The position numbers and the translations under genes are program-made. DNA of 64,000 nucleotides from Cupriavidus phytohabitans (GTDB taxonomy: Bacteria > Pseudomonadota > Gammaproteobacteria > Burkholderiales > Burkholderiaceae): NCBI RefSeq assembly GCF_000426345.1, contig NZ_AUFE01000020.1:41112-105111 (forward strand), given 5' to 3'. The notes under the pieces were generated by a model, which was not told where the DNA came from, searched no databases, and worked only from the letters and a program-made list of their open reading frames with translations. Below are positions 42,341 to 50,856 of the stretch, piece after piece (within the stretch, counting starts at the first letter, position 1; every line of letters begins with the position of its first letter).

Positions 42341-42813
42341 TGTACCTGTGGCGGATCAGCAATTACGCCGACCTGAAAGGGTTGGGCGGACTTCGGGCGG
42401 GCGGCCGGTGGCACTTTCCAGGCCAGCCCGTCGTCTATCTCGCGGAGCATCCCGCGCTGGCATTCCTGGAGATCCTCGTCCATCACGAGGCGGCGAAGAT
42501 CGAGGACCTGCCGAAGCAATACCAGCTGCTCCAGGTCGAAGTCCCCGAGTCGGTGGCAGTGGCCGAAATTGCAGCATTGCCCGAAAACTGGAAAACCGAC
42601 AGCCAGTGGTCCAAAAGCGCCGGCACGGAATGGCTTGCTGCCCGCACCAGCTTGCTGCTGAAGGTGCCGAGCGTGCTTGTGCCATACGCCTCCAACTACG
42701 TCCTCAATCCGGAACATCCGGATGCGACCGCCGTCACGATTATCCTGGCCACGCGCGTCGACCACGATCCGAGGATTCTGTCGCTGCTGACAGAGCCGAA
42801 AGCGCAGGGCTAG
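42340..42813 (+). CDS. RES-domain toxin
   Basis: 157-residue toxin of the Xre-RES type II systems. RES features: the N-terminal RISNYADLKGLGG, the arginine in LRAGGRWHFPGQPVVYLAEH, the glutamate in PALAFLEILVHHE and a late serine/asparagine region VPYASNYVLNPEHPDA. Family members act on NAD+ (degrading it) or ADP-ribosylate a target such as Prs. It is the second gene, coupled to the antitoxin by TGATG. No signal peptide. The region after it (42814-42951) is AT-rich and holds no clear terminator. Confidence 0.93.
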   Translation: MYLWRISNYADLKGLGGLRAGGRWHFPGQPVVYLAEHPALAFLEILVHHEAAKIEDLPKQYQLLQVEVPESVAVAEIAALPENWKTDSQWSKSAGTEWLAARTSLLLKVPSVLVPYASNYVLNPEHPDATAVTIILATRVDHDPRILSLLTEPKAQG

Positions 42814-42951
42814 ACAGCCTTGGCCAGGCGATACCCGGCAAAGAAAATGTCACTTAGCCCCTACAGATTTTTTCGCATAATAAACCTTATGTTAAATATC
42901 GCCTAGCCGGTCATTCCCCGCGTTGGCTTGATTACCCTGGTCACGCCACCA

Positions 42952-43539
42952 TCAGCGGCTCGCTTTGGGCGTCATCGATACGGCAAAGGCTTCGGTGTAG
43001 ACCGCCTGCACCTGGTCGCCGCGCCGGATGGCCTTGAGCTGCTGGGGATCGCTGACATGCACGTCCACCGTTTTCCCTTTTGGACCCTTGAGCGTCACCA
43101 TGCCGGCCTTGTGGTTGACGTTCACGACATCCGCAGTCACGGTCACCTCCCGGCCGATGCTGCCGCCAGGCTTGGCTCCGGGCGGTGCGCGTTCGATCGT
43201 TTCCCGCTCGATAGCCGAGCGCACGCCGGTCTGCCGGGTCATGCTCACGGACAGCGCTTGCTTGTACTCGACGGTCACCACGTCGCCAATGCGGATCTGG
43301 TCGAAGTTCCGGACGTCGTCGCCGACCTGCAGGTCGGTAACCTTGCCTTGCTTGTTCCTTAACGAGACTGTGCGTGTGGCACTGTCGATGGCGACCACGG
43401 TCGAGGTCGTCTTGACCGTCTCCGTCGCCATCACCGCCCCGACGCCGGACGCGACATGCACGTTGGATTCTGGCTGGGCTAGCGCTACGCCACTGGCTGC
43501 GACGAGTGCGCAGGCGACGAATAGCTTGTCGAAATGCAT
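42952..43539 (-). CDS. Periplasmic protein with two similar beta-domains
   Basis: 195 residues, signal peptide (about 1-22, ending ALAQP). The mature part holds two related units: STVVAIDSATRTVSLRNKQG to YKQALSVSM, and ADVVNVNHKAGMVTLKGPKG to YTEAFAVSM. Each has the rhythm of a small OB-like barrel as in DUF5666-type proteins (xVxxVDxxxxxVTLxxxxG, then IRxGDxVxVxYxxA). A ligand is not apparent. The start at 43539 has GGAGCC just before it; an ATG four codons upstream is possible. It is transcribed alone; 43540-43819 holds no other feature that I can support. Confidence 0.7.
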   Translation of the reverse strand: MHFDKLFVACALVAASGVALAQPESNVHVASGVGAVMATETVKTTSTVVAIDSATRTVSLRNKQGKVTDLQVGDDVRNFDQIRIGDVVTVEYKQALSVSMTRQTGVRSAIERETIERAPPGAKPGGSIGREVTVTADVVNVNHKAGMVTLKGPKGKTVDVHVSDPQQLKAIRRGDQVQAVYTEAFAVSMTPKASR

Positions 43540-43819
43540 GCTCGGCTCCATTGCGCGGAGAAACTTTCGGATACGTGAGGTTTAGTTCATCCACGCCAAA
43601 GTACAAGGCGTGCGACACGTCACAGGCATTCAGCAACGCGCGCTTGAATGACTGTTGCTCAAGCTTTCCCGGTGTTTCGAAGACTTGCCGGCCACGCCAT
43701 CGTCAGGCAGTTTTCCAGACCTGAACTTGTGGGCTCGAAGCCACAGAACCTTACCTGCCTGTTTGGATCACCTAGACTACCGGACAGCGGCAAACATAGC
43801 GCGCGGTAAGGGAGAAGAC

Positions 43820-44290
43820 ATGGAAGCGACCTTCTTTCCCGCCACCCTGGTGGCGGCGGCAATCGCTTGTTTCGTATGGCAATTGCGAAACCGGTTTCTG
43901 CTGTACTGCAAATCCTATCTTCTGCTCAACGGACTCGTGGTAGCGCCGGTCAATGGTCGAGAAGTGTCCCTGGTCGGCCACTATGACGGTCGGGATATCA
44001 GTGGCGTGGTCCCGGCGGAGACCATTTTCTACAGGATCGAGTCGCCCTTGAAAAAGAAGCTTGTGCCCGCCGAACCCGCACAAGGCGATGAGCCGATCGT
44101 GCACGCATGGGATGCGCCAAAGTACTCGGTACAGATGTTCTGCCGGGGCGAGATGATATGGTCGGGTGCGGTTTCGCGACGCGAAGCACTACGGATACGC
44201 GAGGCAGTCGAGGCTTTCCGCAAGCGCGCCCGGGCGCCTCGAAGCGGAGACCAGGCGGTTCATGACGTGCAGCTGCTCTGGGTGGATTGA
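43820..44290 (+). CDS. Membrane-anchored hypothetical protein
   Basis: 156 residues. One N-terminal membrane segment (about 5-22) followed by a soluble domain with LLYCKSYLLLNGLVVAPVNG and VPAETIFYRIESPLKKKLVP. Not recognised. GGGAGA is present seven bases before the ATG. The C-terminal part is basic and helical (RREALRIREAVEAFRKRARA). No partner genes can be named from position; the next gene also encodes a small membrane protein. Confidence 0.6.
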   Translation: MEATFFPATLVAAAIACFVWQLRNRFLLYCKSYLLLNGLVVAPVNGREVSLVGHYDGRDISGVVPAETIFYRIESPLKKKLVPAEPAQGDEPIVHAWDAPKYSVQMFCRGEMIWSGAVSRREALRIREAVEAFRKRARAPRSGDQAVHDVQLLWVD

Positions 44291-44437
44291 AGACTTCGGA
44301 GAATCCCGGCGCGCAGGATACTTGCCATGGATTTTCGCGCAATCGGCCAAAAGGATTAACCGCATTTAACCCTTCTCCTCGTTGCCAAGTCCTGGTTTGC
44401 GCTGAAGAATGCAGTCATGGACGAAGGGAGGCTGACG

Positions 44438-44602
44438 ATGGAAATGCGTTGGGAGAAACTCTACTCTGGCGGCTTGGCCGAATTTCACAAGTCCGATTCC
44501 GAGGTCCGTCGTTCGGCGCGGCGCGCAAGCGCGTTCGAGGCAGTGTGGCTGGGAATGCTGCTGATGGTATTGATAATCGCCAGCGCCCTCCTCTTTAAAT
44601 GA
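44438..44602 (+). CDS. Small C-terminally anchored membrane protein (54 residues)
   Basis: A charged N-terminus (MEMRWEKLYSGGLAEFHKSD) is followed by one membrane segment at the end (VWLGMLLMVLIIASALLFK). GGGAGG eight bases before the ATG at 44438 supports this start over an ATG seven codons upstream. No family recognised; many single-pass proteins of this size look alike. Possibly co-transcribed with the gene before it. Confidence 0.5.
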   Translation: MEMRWEKLYSGGLAEFHKSDSEVRRSARRASAFEAVWLGMLLMVLIIASALLFK

Positions 44603-44719
44603 ATCCGACACCGGGATGCCTGGATCCATGCCGTCCCCAGCCAGGGTGTCCGGCTAGGATAGCCGAGTCATGCACCTCGCAGCCGCTTGCGTCATGCCCC
44701 GCGTCGTAGGTATAGTCAC

Positions 44720-44739
44720 CCGCGATGACTCCATCGCGG
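44720..44739. promoter_or_regulatory. Inverted repeat next to the ribosome site of the gene at 44750
   Basis: CCGCGATG (44720-44727) and CATCGCGG (44732-44739) are perfect 8-bp complements around ACTC. The right arm overlaps GCGGAGA, the ribosome site of the gene at 44750, so a folded RNA would block translation. It could also be a dimeric operator. Confidence 0.5.
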
Positions 44740-44749
44740 AGACTTGCCA

Positions 44750-45121
44750 ATGAGCGCCTTCATTGCACGCAGCCGGGCCAGCGCAGTGGCGTACATCAAC
44801 GCCTGCGCGAAAGGTACCGTCGAGCTGGACTATGAGACAGCGTGGGAGGATGCGATCGAGCTCGGGCGGCTTGGCCAGCGGCTGGGTGTCGATGTCCAGT
44901 ACCGGACAGTCGAGCATATTTGCGTCGAGTCTGCCGACGCCTTGACACGCGGGCTGCGTGAAAAGAAGCTGACCTTCAGACAGCGATACCTCTATTGCAG
45001 GTTCGACATGATTGCGCTGCCCGAGGCGGTCCTGTGCGAACTCGAGTCCCTTGCGATCGAGCATGGCGACTATATCTTGCCCGGCCATTTGCTCGGGGAA
45101 ACAACCCTGGTCTGGCGCTAG
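44750..45121 (+). CDS. Hypothetical protein (123 residues)
   Basis: Not recognised. Cytosolic, mostly helical, acidic in the middle (GTVELDYETAWEDAIELGRL), with four cysteines (residues about 19, 58, 83 and 95). GGAGA lies before the ATG at 44750; the frame is open two codons further up. The preceding inverted repeat suggests control at the RNA level or by a repressor. No partner is evident. Confidence 0.6.
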   Translation: MSAFIARSRASAVAYINACAKGTVELDYETAWEDAIELGRLGQRLGVDVQYRTVEHICVESADALTRGLREKKLTFRQRYLYCRFDMIALPEAVLCELESLAIEHGDYILPGHLLGETTLVWR

Positions 45122-45283
45122 CGATTTCCACGAGAAAACTGCGACCTGCAGTCTGGCGTCGTGACCTGATGTGACGCCTTGATATGGCGACGGATAGGCA
45201 AATCCACCTAAGGATCAATCCCTACAGGCAGCATGCCCCCTCGAAAATAGGATAAGAGGACGAACTACGCGAGGGTTTCCTCT

Positions 45284-45712
45284 ATGCGTCCTCACTATGC
45301 TACCGAGGCGGACTGGCCGGACATTAAAGCACTCCTGCACGCCTCATCATTATCCGTGGCCGGGGTTCAGGACCGGATCGGCCAATACATGGTAATTCGG
45401 GATAACGCCGGCCTGCTGGGTTGCGCAGGGTTGGAGCGCTATGCGAACACGGGCGTTCTGAGAGGCCTTGCGGTTGCACAGCGCGCGCGGTCAGCCGGCC
45501 TTGGCGAACTCCTCATTTCCGCCATCGTCGCAGACGTCCGCCGCGAGGGCGTCGAGTCGATCGTGCTGCAAACCAGCAACGCGTCCGGCTACTTCGCGCG
45601 AATGGGCTTTATGCCCATCAGCTACGCGGAACTGGCTCCGGCGGTCCTTGCCTCCCCGGCACTGCGCCGCGACCAGGTCGAAGCCGGAATGCTGATGCAG
45701 ATCGCGCTGTGA
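45284..45712 (+). CDS. GNAT-family N-acetyltransferase (ArsN2-like)
   Basis: 142 residues. Motif A is in VLRGLAVAQRARSAGLGELL (about 56-75) and a tail SIVLQTSNASGYFARMGFMP follows. The short form with GLLGCAGLERY before motif A resembles ArsN2-type acetyltransferases, which sit in arsenic operons; no arsenic gene is nearby, so the specific activity is open. AGGGTTTCC before the ATG gives only a weak ribosome site. It lies 90 bases before the parA gene. Confidence 0.8.
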   Translation: MRPHYATEADWPDIKALLHASSLSVAGVQDRIGQYMVIRDNAGLLGCAGLERYANTGVLRGLAVAQRARSAGLGELLISAIVADVRREGVESIVLQTSNASGYFARMGFMPISYAELAPAVLASPALRRDQVEAGMLMQIAL

Positions 45713-45802
45713 GAATCGCCACAATCGCCACCTCTGCCATGGCCGCGCCCTCCCTCGCTAAGGTATGCTTTCGCCTTCAAAACGGTCCTGGCAGGGGAAG
45801 AA

Positions 45803-46570
45803 ATGCGGCGCGTCGTATTCAATCAGAAAGGCGGAGTTGGCAAGTCAACAATCGTATGCAATCTCGCGGCGATCAGTGCCAGCGAAGGCTTGCGCACTTT
45901 GGTCGTCGACCTGGATGCCCAAGGCAATTCGACCCAGTACCTGATGGGCGCGCGCGCCGGCGAGGCGAGCCCGAGCGCGGCAAACTTCTTCGAGGCGTCC
46001 CTGGCCTACAGTTTCAAGCCGGTGGACCTGGCGTCGTTTATCCATCCGACGCCTTTCGAGAACCTCGACGTGATGCCAGCGCATGCCGACCTCGACGCGC
46101 TGCATGGCAAGCTTGAATCCCGCTACAAGATCTACAAGCTGCGCGATGCGCTGATCGAACTGGAGGCAACCTACGATGCGATTTACATCGACACCCCTCC
46201 GGCCCTGAATTTCTATACCCGTTCGGCGCTGATTGCGGTGGAGCGCTGCCTGATCCCGTTCGACTGCGACGATTTTTCCCGGCGCGCCCTCTATACGCTG
46301 CTCGATAACGTGAAGGAAATCCAGCAAGACCATAACGACGCGCTGGAGGTCGAGGGCATCGTCATCAACCAGTTCCAGCCGCGTGCCAGCCTGCCGGCAA
46401 AGCTGGTCGAAGAACTGGTCACCGAGGGGTTGCCGGTACTTGAGTCGCGGCTGTCTTCCTCGGTGAAGATCAGGGAATCGCACCAGCACGCCATGCCGAT
46501 GATCCACCTTGACCCGCGGCACAAGCTGTCGCAGGAGTACCTGGCGCTGCACCGGGAGCTGGCAGGCTGA
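45803..46570 (+). CDS. ParA/Soj-family ATPase without a ParB partner
   Basis: 255 residues. Deviant Walker A KGGVGKST (residues 9-16), LVVDLDAQGNSTQYLMG (Walker A'-type), and IYIDTPPALNFYTRSAL (Walker B region) are all present. These ATPases form dimers on DNA and position plasmids, chromosomes or protein complexes. No parB-like gene follows; the next gene is convergent. So it may position something other than DNA, or act with a ParB encoded elsewhere. The N-terminus begins directly with the strand before Walker A and the start is secure within a few codons. Confidence 0.92.
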   Translation: MRRVVFNQKGGVGKSTIVCNLAAISASEGLRTLVVDLDAQGNSTQYLMGARAGEASPSAANFFEASLAYSFKPVDLASFIHPTPFENLDVMPAHADLDALHGKLESRYKIYKLRDALIELEATYDAIYIDTPPALNFYTRSALIAVERCLIPFDCDDFSRRALYTLLDNVKEIQQDHNDALEVEGIVINQFQPRASLPAKLVEELVTEGLPVLESRLSSSVKIRESHQHAMPMIHLDPRHKLSQEYLALHRELAG

Positions 46571-46601
46571 GGGCCACCGTTGCAACGCCGGCTCAGCGCA
46601 T

Positions 46602-48584
46602 TCAGCGGAATCCGATACGCCGCGCTCCTTCCCGGAACAGCGCTTCCCCGTCGGCATCGAACGGGAACGTCAGCAGGAAGTCGTCGAGCGTATAGTGCGG
46701 CGCGACCTTGTAGATCGCCGCGGCCTGGGACCGCGCCCGCTCCAGCGAGTCGGCCAGCGCCAGCGTGCAGGCGGCGATGGCGTGGATATGCGGAAAGACA
46801 TTGGGCCGCGCGGCGGCCTTGACGGCCCAGCCGGCGGCTTCCTCGAACTGCCCGAGCCGGACCAGCGCCATCGCCCGCGTCGCCAGCATGCCGAACAGCA
46901 TCGGGTCGAACGGGCTCAGCTGGCGTGACAGGTCCGATGAATCGATAGCCGCCTGCGGGTCGCCGGAGATCGAGCGGACGAACGACAGGTTGTAGTGCCC
47001 CAACGCGAAGTTGGGGCTCAGGTCGATGGATTGCTCCAGCTCGCCGACGGACTCTTCGGGGCGGCCCCGCAGCCACAGCGCCCGGCCCATCGCCCAGTGC
47101 ACCGCGGGGTCGCGGTCATCCGCCATCATGCCCTGCACCGCGGCTTCGTAGGCCTTGTCGATCTCCGGTCCGCGCTTCTCCCAGTTCTGGAATGCGTCCT
47201 GGAAATGCGTGAAGGACAGGCCCGCGTAGGCGCGCGAGAAGGTGGGATCCATCCGCAGCGCCGTCTGGAAGAAATGCCGGGCCATCTCGTTGTCGGCCCG
47301 GCGATACCGGTACATGTGCCACAGGCCGCAGTGGTAGGCTTCCCACGCATCGAGCGAGCCCGGTGGCTTCAGGATGGCGCGGTTGCGCTCCAGCGTCTCG
47401 ATTTCGCTGGCGATGGAGGCGACGATGCGGTTGCCGACTTCTTCCAGCACAAGGAAAGCATCGTCCAGCTTGTGGTGGAAGGTGTCCGCCCAGACGATCC
47501 GGGCGCTGCGGGTCTCGGCCAGTTCGACAGTCACGGTCAGGCGCCCTTCCCGCGTGTTGACGGTGCCGCCCACGACGTAGTCGACATTCAGTGTCCGGCC
47601 TGCTTCTTCCGCGCCGACGTGGCGCTCATGCAGCGCAAACACGGTTCCCTGTGCAATGACAAACAGGCTGCGCAGCTTGGCAAGCCGCGTGATGATGTCG
47701 TGCGCCAGTGCATCGGCAGCGCCGCCGCGCGCCAGCGCGGCGGTGGAAGGGTCGACGAAAGGCATCACCGCGATGGAGCCGTGCCGCGAAATTGCCGGTG
47801 AGGCGTCGGTGGCGGCAGCGACGCTGGCGACCCCGGCTACCTCGACGACCGCGGTGCGGCTGGCCGCCCCAGCCACCGACGCGGCCATGGCCGAGCGCCA
47901 GGCATTGCGGATCGGCCGGCTGTCCAGCCCTTCGGCCTCGAACAGCCTGGTGGTTGCGGCGACATGCTCTTCCCCTTCGCGAAGGCGGCCCTGGCGTGCA
48001 AGCGCGGCAAGGATGGTTGCGTGCACATGCTGGTCGAATGGCGCCAGTTCGCGCCACTTGTCCAGGTAGCCGAACGTTTCTTCGCCGGCAGCGCCCTGCG
48101 CGAGCTGCTCAAGCAGTGCGACGTGGCAGGCCCGGAGGCGCCGCCGTTGCGCGGTGAGCCATGTGCTGAATGCCGGGCAGCGCCCAAGCTCGAGGCCTTC
48201 CAGGAAATCTCCTTCGAACAGCACCGCCAGGTCGCGCTGCCGCTCCGCTGCCAGTGTCGTGACGCCTGCTTCCATCGCCTGCGAGACCGCCAGCGCGTCG
48301 ACAAACCCGTCTGTCAGGTCCAGCCAGATCGTGTCCCCTCTGGTGCGCAGCCGCTGCCGTGCATCGGAATCGACGAGCTTGCGGATCCGGCTGAGGCACC
48401 AGCGTAATTCGCCGCGTGGATCGTTGGGCACCTCCCACAGCAGTTCGCACAGCTGGCTGCGCAATACAGGCCGTGGCGCAAGTGCCAGGTATGCGAGCAG
48501 TGCGCGGACTTTCCTCGACGCCGGCAGCGAAAGCGCAATGCCCTGCTGATGGACACGAAGCGGCCCAAGCATCCGGATCTGCAC
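46602..48584 (-). CDS. SARP-like regulator: winged helix, BTAD, TolB-like and TPR domains
   Basis: About 660 residues. It opens QIRMLGPLRVHQQGIALSL, the pattern of OmpR-type winged helices in SARP/BTAD regulators (residues 1-95: RSQLCELLWEVPNDPRGELR, LSRIRKLVDSD). The bacterial transcriptional activation domain follows (about 110-240). Then IAVMPFVDPSTAALARGGAA begins a domain like the N-terminal part of TolB or of adenylate-cyclase-linked proteins, to about residue 400. Several TPR repeats fill the rest (DPTFSRAYAGLSFTHFQDAF, SPNFALGHYNLSFVRSISGD). The GTG start is inferred from domain homology; there is no good ribosome site and other starts upstream are possible. It is divergent from, and probably controls, the MFS/hydrolase pair at 48720. 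Confidence 0.85.
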   Translation of the reverse strand: MQIRMLGPLRVHQQGIALSLPASRKVRALLAYLALAPRPVLRSQLCELLWEVPNDPRGELRWCLSRIRKLVDSDARQRLRTRGDTIWLDLTDGFVDALAVSQAMEAGVTTLAAERQRDLAVLFEGDFLEGLELGRCPAFSTWLTAQRRRLRACHVALLEQLAQGAAGEETFGYLDKWRELAPFDQHVHATILAALARQGRLREGEEHVAATTRLFEAEGLDSRPIRNAWRSAMAASVAGAASRTAVVEVAGVASVAAATDASPAISRHGSIAVMPFVDPSTAALARGGAADALAHDIITRLAKLRSLFVIAQGTVFALHERHVGAEEAGRTLNVDYVVGGTVNTREGRLTVTVELAETRSARIVWADTFHHKLDDAFLVLEEVGNRIVASIASEIETLERNRAILKPPGSLDAWEAYHCGLWHMYRYRRADNEMARHFFQTALRMDPTFSRAYAGLSFTHFQDAFQNWEKRGPEIDKAYEAAVQGMMADDRDPAVHWAMGRALWLRGRPEESVGELEQSIDLSPNFALGHYNLSFVRSISGDPQAAIDSSDLSRQLSPFDPMLFGMLATRAMALVRLGQFEEAAGWAVKAAARPNVFPHIHAIAACTLALADSLERARSQAAAIYKVAPHYTLDDFLLTFPFDADGEALFREGARRIGFR

Positions 48585-48719
48585 AGGCGGGATGCCGGGA
48601 TCGGGCGGCCGGTGAGATTCCACGGCAATTTCCACGCCGGCTACCACGCGCCCTTCCACGCGCGCGGCAAAAGATCGGGACCGGAACGACCTGGAACAGA
48701 CAGGAAAGGAGACAGGACC

Positions 48720-49991
48720 ATGGACACCACCGTGCGTGTGCGCAGCCGCAGTCATCTGACCATCGCCCTCGCGGCCGGAGCGGTCTTCGCGCTGGGGCTG
48801 GGCCTGCGCCAGTCGCTGCCGCTCTTCATCAGCTTACTCAACTCTCATACCGGCGTCGGCTATGCCACCGTCAGCCTGGCCTTTGGTGTCTCGCAGCTGA
48901 TGTGGGGCGTGGCGCAGCCGGTCGCGGGCGCGATCGCCGACCGCTGGGGACCGCGGCCGGTGATGATCGCCGGTGCCACGCTGTTTGCGGCCGCGGTCGC
49001 GGCCACGCCGGCCGCGGACAATGCCATTGCACTGATGCTGCTAATCGGGGTGGCCGCCGCTGCCGGCTCCGGGGCGATCGGGCCGGCCATGCTGATGTCG
49101 GCAGCGAACCGGCTGATCCCCGAGGTACACCGCGCCATGGCGAGCGGCATTGTCAACGCGGGCGGCTCGGTCGGCCAGTTCACGATCCTGCCCCTGACCC
49201 AGTTGCTGATCGGCACCGCGGGCTGGCAGCCGGCCCTGGTGCTGCTGGGCGCCGCAGGACTGGCCGCGATCCCGGCAATCCGGGTCATCACCCGCGCGGC
49301 GCCGGCGCATGCCAACGCCCACGCCAGCGCCGCGGGCGACAGTACGGAGTGCGGGGCCAAGGTTGGCGAGGCCAGGGTGGGAGAAGCATTACGCGGCGCA
49401 TTGCGCGATCCCAGCTTTCTACTTCTCAGCGCAGGCTTCTTCGCCTGTGGCTTCCACATTGCCTTCATTTCGACGCACCTGCCCGGCGTGGTCGCGCTTT
49501 GTGGAATGCCCGCCACGGTCAGCGCGTGGTCGCTGTCGCTGATCGGCCTGTGCAACATCCTGGGGAGCCTGTTCATCGGCAAGGTTATCCAGGCCGCGTC
49601 GATGAAATATGCGCTGGCCGTCCTTTACTTCGCGCGGGCCTTGCTGATCATGGCGTTCTTCATGGCGCCGAAGACGCCGGTGAGCTTCGCCCTGTTTGCT
49701 GCCGGGCTCGGTTTCACCTACCTGTCGACCGTTCCGCCGACCATCGGCCTGGTCGCCAGGCTGCGCGGGGCCCGCTATCTGGCCACGCTATTCGGCGTCG
49801 TCATGCTGTCGCACCAGCTTGGCGGATTTCTCGGCGCCTGGCTTGGTGGCAAGGCGTTCGAGATGACCGGCAGCTACGACTGGATGTGGCAGGCCGACAT
49901 CGCGCTTTGCCTGCTTGCCGCGATGCTGCACCTGCCGATCCGCGAGGCACGCCCGCTGCCCGTCGTTGCCGGGCAGGTCCAACCCACCTGA
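48720..49991 (+). CDS. MFS transporter
   Basis: 423 residues with twelve predicted membrane segments. The N-terminus LTIALAAGAVFALGLGLRQS and QPVAGAIADRWGPRPVMIAG (the conserved 2-3 loop) are as in YbfB/oxalate-formate antiporter type MFS proteins. RLIPEVHRAMASGIVNAGGS marks the cytosolic loop after segment 4. AGGAGA before the ATG at 48720. It is followed by an alpha/beta hydrolase 10 bases later, and is divergent from a SARP-like regulator. Substrate unknown. Confidence 0.88.
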   Translation: MDTTVRVRSRSHLTIALAAGAVFALGLGLRQSLPLFISLLNSHTGVGYATVSLAFGVSQLMWGVAQPVAGAIADRWGPRPVMIAGATLFAAAVAATPAADNAIALMLLIGVAAAAGSGAIGPAMLMSAANRLIPEVHRAMASGIVNAGGSVGQFTILPLTQLLIGTAGWQPALVLLGAAGLAAIPAIRVITRAAPAHANAHASAAGDSTECGAKVGEARVGEALRGALRDPSFLLLSAGFFACGFHIAFISTHLPGVVALCGMPATVSAWSLSLIGLCNILGSLFIGKVIQAASMKYALAVLYFARALLIMAFFMAPKTPVSFALFAAGLGFTYLSTVPPTIGLVARLRGARYLATLFGVVMLSHQLGGFLGAWLGGKAFEMTGSYDWMWQADIALCLLAAMLHLPIREARPLPVVAGQVQPT

Positions 49992-50001
49992 GGAGACTGC
50001 C

Positions 50002-50832
50002 ATGCGTTCATTTCACTCGGCATCGCTGCCTGTGCCCTCTCAGCCCTTCCTCCGTGAGGCGGGGACCGGACCCGGCGTCGTCTGCATCCATGCCAATGCC
50101 GGCACCTCAGGACAATGGCGTGCGCTGATGGAACACCTCGCACCGAGGTTCCACGTCCTGGCGCCCGATTCCTATGACGCGGGCCAGGGTCCGCACTGGC
50201 CGTCGGACCGGGTCATTTCGCTGCGCGACGAGGTGACGCTGATCGAGCCGGTGCTTGGCAAGGCTGGCACGTCGCTGGCCCTGGTGGGGCATTCGTATGG
50301 CGCCGCGGTGGCACTGGTCGCCGCGCTGGCGCAACCCGGCCGCGTGCGCGCCGTCGTGCTGTACGAGCCCACGCTGTTCTCGCTGCTCGATGCGCAACAG
50401 CCCGCGCCGAATGACGCCGATGGCATTCGCCATACCGTCGCCGCCGCGGCCGCCGCGCTCGACGCCGGCAACGAAGACGCCGCTGCCGGGCACTTTATCG
50501 ACTACTGGATGGGAGCGGGAGCGTGGCGGCAGACACCCGCACAACGCAAGCCACCGATTGCCGCGTCGGTGAAGAATGTCCGCCGGTGGGCGCATGCGCT
50601 GTTCACGGAGCCCACGCCGCTGCAGGCATTCCGCTCACTCGACGTACCGGTGCTCTACCTGGCCGGCAAGCGCTCGACGCCGTCGGCGCATGGCGTGGCG
50701 CGGCTGCTGACGGCGGCACTGCCGCGGGTGGAAGTGGTGGAGTTCGCGCAGCTCGGGCATATGGGCCCGTTGACGCATCCGGAGACGGTCAACCCGGTGA
50801 TCGCGGCGTTCCTCGAGCGCCACCGGCAATGA
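50002..50832 (+). CDS. Alpha/beta-hydrolase
   Basis: 276 residues. The oxyanion and nucleophile regions are VVCIHANAGTSGQWRALMEH and LALVGHSYGAAVALVAAL (nucleophilic serine in GHSYG, about residue 96). The acid residue is probably in the VPVLYLAGKRSTPSA region and the histidine in QLGHMGPLTHPETVN. GAGGAGA precedes the ATG. It forms a two-gene operon with the MFS carrier, which suggests uptake then hydrolysis of one compound. The substrate cannot be read from sequence. Confidence 0.88.
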   Translation: MRSFHSASLPVPSQPFLREAGTGPGVVCIHANAGTSGQWRALMEHLAPRFHVLAPDSYDAGQGPHWPSDRVISLRDEVTLIEPVLGKAGTSLALVGHSYGAAVALVAALAQPGRVRAVVLYEPTLFSLLDAQQPAPNDADGIRHTVAAAAAALDAGNEDAAAGHFIDYWMGAGAWRQTPAQRKPPIAASVKNVRRWAHALFTEPTPLQAFRSLDVPVLYLAGKRSTPSAHGVARLLTAALPRVEVVEFAQLGHMGPLTHPETVNPVIAAFLERHRQ

Positions 50833-50856
50833 GCCACGTCCATTCACCCATTGCTG

